Positions 5,527 through 8,390 of a DNA stretch of 8,390 bases are shown piece by piece. The translations under genes were made by a program, and so were the position numbers. The notes beneath the pieces were generated by a model, which searched no databases, was not told where the DNA came from, and saw only the letters and a program-made list of their open reading frames with translations. Position 1 is the first letter of the stretch. The number at the start of each line of letters is the position of its first letter. Source of the DNA: an uncultured Eubacteriales bacterium (GTDB lineage: Bacteria; Bacillota; Clostridia; Lachnospirales; Lachnospiraceae); assembly GCA_900313775.1 (NCBI GenBank), contig OMSP01000071.1, positions 1-8,390 of the forward strand, in the 5' to 3' direction.

Positions 5527-6720
5527 ATGAACAACACCTATGACTGGGTACTTTATCCCAATGAAGAATCAGCTGTTTTGAAGATCAAGGAGGCTCTGCA
5601 CCGCCATCCGGAATTGTCATTTGAGGAGCATCGCACGAGTGAACTGATCCGCTCTGTGCTCGGACGCATGGACGGCGTAAAGATCCTGGATCTTCCCATC
5701 GATACCGGTGTAGTCGCCGTCATCAGGGGAGGTGCTTCAGGGAAACTTGTGGGGCTTCGCGCAGATATCGACGCGCTGCCCATCCGGGAGGTGCCTACAG
5801 GGCCGGCGGTCTCACAAAATGATGGTGTCATGCACGCCTGCGGTCACGATTTCCATACGGCGGCTCTTCTCGGAGCGGCACAGGTCCTGAGCCGAAATCG
5901 AGCGGAGCTTCGGGGCAATGTCATGCTGATCTTCCAGCCTGCGGAGGAAATTACGGCAGGCGCCCGGTATCTGCTTGAGGCCGGTATGTATAACGAATAC
6001 CGGCCGGACTGTGTATTCGGAATGCATAACCGTCCCGATATTCAGGCAGGAAAGGTCGTGGCTGAGGCCGGATACCGCATGGCAGGTAAATACAATTACA
6101 ATATCTGCATCCACGGCAAGAGCAGTCACAGCGGCTCTCCGCAGGATTCGCATGACCCCATAGTCTGTGCCTGCGCGCTGGTCACGGCGCTTCAGAGTAT
6201 CATCAGCCGTAATATCAGACCGCTTGATTCGGCTACTGTCGGAATCGAGTCTATTCAGAGCAATAACGAAATGAAACACCAGATGGTAGATGATGTCTGG
6301 CTTGAGGGATCCGTGAGAGCACACGACGACAAGGTCAGGGATCTGGCGTTCGGCCGCGTGTGTGAAATGACAGAGCAGATCGCCGCAGCATACGGATGTG
6401 AGGCAGAGCTGACGGTGGAGGATACCGTTCCGGCGACCTACAATACACAGGAGATGGCAGATATTGCAAAAAGAGCTGCCATCGCCACTGTCGGAGAGCA
6501 GGACATCATATCTGTCCCCGGAGGACTCGGGTGTGAAGACTTCGGATGGCTGCTCAAAGAGACACCGGGGTATTATTACTGGTTGGGCAGCGGCCGGGTG
6601 GACGATACGGATGAGACAGAGTATCCCGGTTGGCATGATCCGGCATTTCACACGAATGACGCGGCGTTGCCCATCGCAGCAAACTTGCTGATACAGTCGG
6701 TCCTGGAGGCTCAGAAATGA
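5527..6720 (+). CDS. M20D-family metal amidohydrolase / aminoacylase
   Basis: A 397-residue cytosolic enzyme of the hippurate hydrolase/N-acyl-amino acid amidohydrolase group. EALHRHPELSFEEHRTSELI (22-41) and GLRADIDALPI (76-86) are family openings. MHACGHDFHTAALLG (102-116) gives C105 and H107, FQPAEE (136-141) gives E140 and E141, GMHNRPD (165-171) gives H167, and WHDPAFHTND (369-378) the last ligand, probably H370. The dimerisation (lid) domain is around 182-300. These residues would bind two divalent metals and hydrolyse an amide or acyl-amino acid. The exact substrate cannot be read from sequence. I use ATG 5527 with AAAGAG 7 bases upstream. An in-frame TTG at 5509 would add six residues, overlaps the S-component stop and has no ribosome site. 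The stop overlaps the next start as ATGA, so they are likely translationally coupled. Confidence 0.9.
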   Translation: MNNTYDWVLYPNEESAVLKIKEALHRHPELSFEEHRTSELIRSVLGRMDGVKILDLPIDTGVVAVIRGGASGKLVGLRADIDALPIREVPTGPAVSQNDGVMHACGHDFHTAALLGAAQVLSRNRAELRGNVMLIFQPAEEITAGARYLLEAGMYNEYRPDCVFGMHNRPDIQAGKVVAEAGYRMAGKYNYNICIHGKSSHSGSPQDSHDPIVCACALVTALQSIISRNIRPLDSATVGIESIQSNNEMKHQMVDDVWLEGSVRAHDDKVRDLAFGRVCEMTEQIAAAYGCEAELTVEDTVPATYNTQEMADIAKRAAIATVGEQDIISVPGGLGCEDFGWLLKETPGYYYWLGSGRVDDTDETEYPGWHDPAFHTNDAALPIAANLLIQSVLEAQK

Positions 6721-7331
6721 GATTTCATTTGGTGATTCTAGCGGCCGGACTGTCGCGCAGGTACGGGACGGAGAAGGAAGATAAGCTGTTGGCTGACCTT
6801 GACGGTAAACCGATGTACCGCCATGTCACCGAACGCCTGCTCGCCCTGAAAAGATCACGTACAGATATCGCTGACCTGACGATCGTCACGCGCCGCGGGC
6901 CGATCTGCGACGCATGCAGCGCTGATCCGCGTGTTAACTGCCTTGAGAATCCGCATCCGGAGAGAGGTATCGCCTCCTCCCTGCAGGAAGCACTGTCTGT
7001 TTTCGCTAATGATCCTGAAGATACAGGGGAGGCTCTCGTCTGCTTTGTCGGAGATCAACCGCGATTGCAGACATCTACGATCAAAATGCTGCTCGACGGT
7101 TTTCTCGCCGCCGGCAAACCGATGGCTGCGATCCGTTATCAGGGCGCCAGCTACAACCCCTGCATCTTCCGATCCGATTGCTGGGACGATTTGAGAAAAC
7201 TTAGCGGTGACACCGGGGGCAAGCAGCTCATCCGACGACATCCGGAAGATGTTTATTATCTTGATCTTCCCGATAACCTAAGATCTGAAATTGAGGATAT
7301 TGACTACAAACAGGATCAAACCGGAAACTAA
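6717..7331 (+). CDS. MocA/MobA-like molybdopterin nucleotidyltransferase
   Basis: A 204-residue protein of the NTP_transf_3 Rossmann-like fold. LAAGLSRRYG (8-17), K23 and DGKPMYRH (29-36) form the nucleotide-binding N-terminus. ERGIASSLQEAL (82-93) matches the G-x-SSL region of MocA, GDQPRL (112-117) holds the metal- and nucleotide-binding aspartate, and GASYNPCIF (143-151) and LSGDTGGKQLIRRH (162-175) match the G-x-P-x-x-F and L-x-GD-x-G blocks of MocA (CTP:molybdopterin cytidylyltransferase). The near-C-terminal DIDYKQD (194-200) parallels the D-x-D-T-x-x-D ending. The expected job is transfer of a nucleotide to molybdopterin for a molybdenum hydroxylase, but no hydroxylase lies in the window and related enzymes act on other sugars or phosphates. 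It overlaps the M20D gene by 4 bases, with GGAGG 7 bases before its ATG. Last gene before the inverted-repeat element. Confidence 0.8.
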   Translation: MRFHLVILAAGLSRRYGTEKEDKLLADLDGKPMYRHVTERLLALKRSRTDIADLTIVTRRGPICDACSADPRVNCLENPHPERGIASSLQEALSVFANDPEDTGEALVCFVGDQPRLQTSTIKMLLDGFLAAGKPMAAIRYQGASYNPCIFRSDCWDDLRKLSGDTGGKQLIRRHPEDVYYLDLPDNLRSEIEDIDYKQDQTGN

Positions 7332-7341
7332 GAAAGCTTTC
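7332..7341. other. 10-base perfect palindrome directly after the MocA stop
   Basis: GAAAGCTTTC begins one base after the TAA at 7329-7331. As RNA it can only make a 3-bp stem with a 4-base loop. It could be a dimeric protein site or chance; nothing else supports it. Confidence 0.2.
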
Positions 7342-7348
7342 AACAGAC

Positions 7349-7482
7349 AAAAACCCCATACTCTTGTTCGGGGCATCCACAGCGCCGGTCCTTGGCGAAG
7401 ACGACCGAAAGGGAAGTCTGAGCTTAGTACCGCTGCGCGAGGACAAGGCGCAAGCGTACCCGAATAAGAGTATGGGGTTTTT
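7349..7482 (+). ncRNA. Candidate structured RNA / complex bidirectional terminator
   Basis: Arms 7349-7371 and 7460-7482 pair over 23 bp with one wobble (G7366 with T7465). Each arm carries CCCCATACTC or its complement, and the base of the stem is AAAAA/TTTTT. Inside are two smaller hairpins: 7386-7407 (CGGTC with GACCG, then CTT/AAG, loop GGCG) and 7427-7459 (GTAC-GCT-GCGC paired with GCGC-AGC-GTAC around two one-base bulges and a 9-base loop). On the plus strand the wobble is G-U and tolerated; on the minus strand it becomes A-C. This favours the plus strand as the folded transcript. Both strands leave the stem through GGGGTTTTT, so it can terminate both the MocA unit and the convergent minus-strand gene. 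I see no convincing promoter of its own. A MITE-like origin is an alternative; no clear target-site duplication flanks it. Confidence 0.6.
7459..7482 (+). terminator. Intrinsic terminator end of the MocA-side unit (and, mirrored, of the minus-strand gene)
   Basis: The 3' arm CCCGAATAAGAGTATGGGG followed by TTTTT pairs with the arm at 7349-7371. The mirror-image run AAAAACCCC at 7349-7357 is TTTTT downstream on the minus strand, so the gene ending at 7497 has its T-run after this stem. The unusual point is the long structured interior instead of a small loop. Confidence 0.6.
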
Positions 7483-7496
7483 CTGTGTTATGGTGT

Positions 7497-8390
7497 TTAA
7501 TCGTTTTCCAAATTGGCCCGGGCTGTCGAGAGCATCAGCTTGAGACGATTGAGCTGGTTGACTTCCGAGGCTCCCGGATCGTAGTCGATAGCCACGATGT
7601 TTGACTGCGGATAGCGCTTCCTCAGCTCCTTGATAACGCCTTTGCCGACGACATGGTTCGGAAGACAGCCGAAGGGCTGAGTACAGACGATATTGGGGAC
7701 TCCCTCATGGATCAGCTCCAGCATTTCGCCGGTAAGGAACCATCCCTCGCCGGTCATATTGCCGAGAGAGACGATCGGTGAAGCGTTTTTTGCGAGATTC
7801 TGTATCCGCTCAGGCGGTACAAAGTGCTTGCTCTTTTTAAATGCCTGCTTCGGCACGGAACGCATCCACTCAAGGAAACGGATACCGGAGTTGCCGAGCA
7901 CGGCGGAGCGCAGTTTGGTGCCGAGATATCTGTGTTTGAAATTCGTGTTGTAGAAGCTGTAGAGCAGGAAGTCCATGAGATCCGGAACGACTGCTTCAGC
8001 TCCTTCAGCCTCCAGCTGCTCGACCAGGTAGTTGTTGGCCGCCGGCATAAATTTGACGAGGATCTCACCGACGATCCCTACACGCGGCTTTTTCTCGTCG
8101 GTGATCGGGAGGGCGTCAAAGTCTTCGATGATCTCCCTGCATATCCGGTTAAACTCCCGGCGGCTCGGATGCTTCTTCTGCAGGAATTTGATACAGCGGG
8201 CCTCCCACTGATCATGCAGGAGATTGGCGGAACCCGGGATCTTCTCGTAGGGCCGCATCCTGTACAGCACTCGCATAAACACATCTCCGAAGACAAGCGC
8301 GTACATACCGCGCCGGACCAGGCCGGCAGTGATCTTGAATCCGGGATTGTCCTCAAGACCGCTCACATTGAGCGAGATCACAGGGATATG
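7497..8390 (-). CDS. BadF/HgdC-type acyl-CoA dehydratase activase-related protein, C-terminal part
   Basis: The frame is open from the window edge (codons beginning H-I-P-V-I-S-L-N) to a TAA at 7497-7499, about 297 codons. GTG at 8381 is an internal valine, not the start: the block IPVISLNVSGLEDNPGFKIT is a conserved piece of a much larger protein. Other family blocks are PRVGIVGEILVKFMPAANN (near 8094-8038), VSLGNMTGEGWFLTGEMLELI and VCTQPFGCLPNHVVGKG, where two cysteines could bind an iron-sulfur cluster in an HgdB-like domain. In clostridia these proteins reach about 1,400 residues, with activase ATPase repeats at the N-terminus and this DUF2229/HgdB-like part at the end. Such proteins are relatives of the activator that energises 2-hydroxyacyl-CoA dehydratases; the substrate of this long version is unknown. 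It is convergent with the MocA gene and ends just outside the inverted repeat. Confidence 0.87.
   Translation of the reverse strand, partial: HIPVISLNVSGLEDNPGFKITAGLVRRGMYALVFGDVFMRVLYRMRPYEKIPGSANLLHDQWEARCIKFLQKKHPSRREFNRICREIIEDFDALPITDEKKPRVGIVGEILVKFMPAANNYLVEQLEAEGAEAVVPDLMDFLLYSFYNTNFKHRYLGTKLRSAVLGNSGIRFLEWMRSVPKQAFKKSKHFVPPERIQNLAKNASPIVSLGNMTGEGWFLTGEMLELIHEGVPNIVCTQPFGCLPNHVVGKGVIKELRKRYPQSNIVAIDYDPGASEVNQLNRLKLMLSTARANLEND

Noticed and set aside
5812..6651. 279-codon open frame on the minus strand opposite the M20D gene
   Set aside because: Shadow of the M20D coding frame; the plus frame contains all metal-ligand motifs and this frame has no recognisable domain.
7371..7460. Known riboswitch or SRP/6S/tmRNA/RNase P identity for the interior of the inverted repeat
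   Set aside because: I could not match the conserved cores of SAM, TPP, cobalamin, c-di-GMP, THF, fluoride or ZTP riboswitches, nor the SRP apical loop; kept as an unnamed candidate only.

Overview
The window reads as chromosomal DNA of an anaerobic Firmicute, most likely a Lachnospiraceae-like Clostridium relative. The pointers are a tRNA(Met) cytidine acetate ligase (TmcAL/YlbM), AGGAG-type ribosome sites before most genes, a lysA of the clostridial kind, an ECF-transporter S component, and the end of a very large BadF/HgdC-type acyl-CoA dehydratase activase-related protein. Base composition is close to balanced and even across the genes. I see no phage gene, transposase or CRISPR array. 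Assignment to a genus is not possible from the sequence alone.

Layout. (1) 1-183, plus: last 60 codons of a class A beta-lactamase-like serine hydrolase. Its stop codon directly abuts the stop codon of the convergent tmcAL gene (184-1326, minus). (2) 1327-1435: divergent promoter region. (3) 1436-4349, plus: a tight three-gene unit of a rhomboid-fold membrane protein without a recognisable catalytic dyad but with a Cys/His-rich zinc-type tail, then diaminopimelate decarboxylase lysA (GTG start), then a small lipoprotein overlapping lysA by 4 bases. (4) 4358-4510: a strong promoter, a leader hairpin and tRNA-Leu(CAA). (5) 4529-7331, plus: four tightly packed genes directly behind the tRNA: DUF4430 (transcobalamin-C-terminal-like) lipoprotein, ECF S component, M20D amidohydrolase and MocA-like nucleotidyltransferase. 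(6) 7332-7496: a convergent intergenic region holding a long inverted repeat (23 bp arms, about 88-base interior with two further hairpins), with T-runs leaving it on both strands. (7) 7497-8390, minus: C-terminal part of the activase-related protein, running off the window edge.

How it may work together. The lysA unit makes lysine from meso-diaminopimelate and carries two envelope proteins of unknown role. The DUF4430 lipoprotein and S component look like a surface capture protein plus membrane substrate-specificity subunit for a cobalamin-like or other small ligand, using an energising EcfA/A'/T module encoded elsewhere. The M20D hydrolase and MocA-like enzyme downstream could process an amide-linked substrate and make a molybdenum-cofactor variant, but that link is inference. 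Most genes are familiar families. The items most worth a second look are the 7349-7482 structured element, the lipoprotein/S-component pair behind a tRNA, and the catalytically degenerate rhomboid with a zinc tail.
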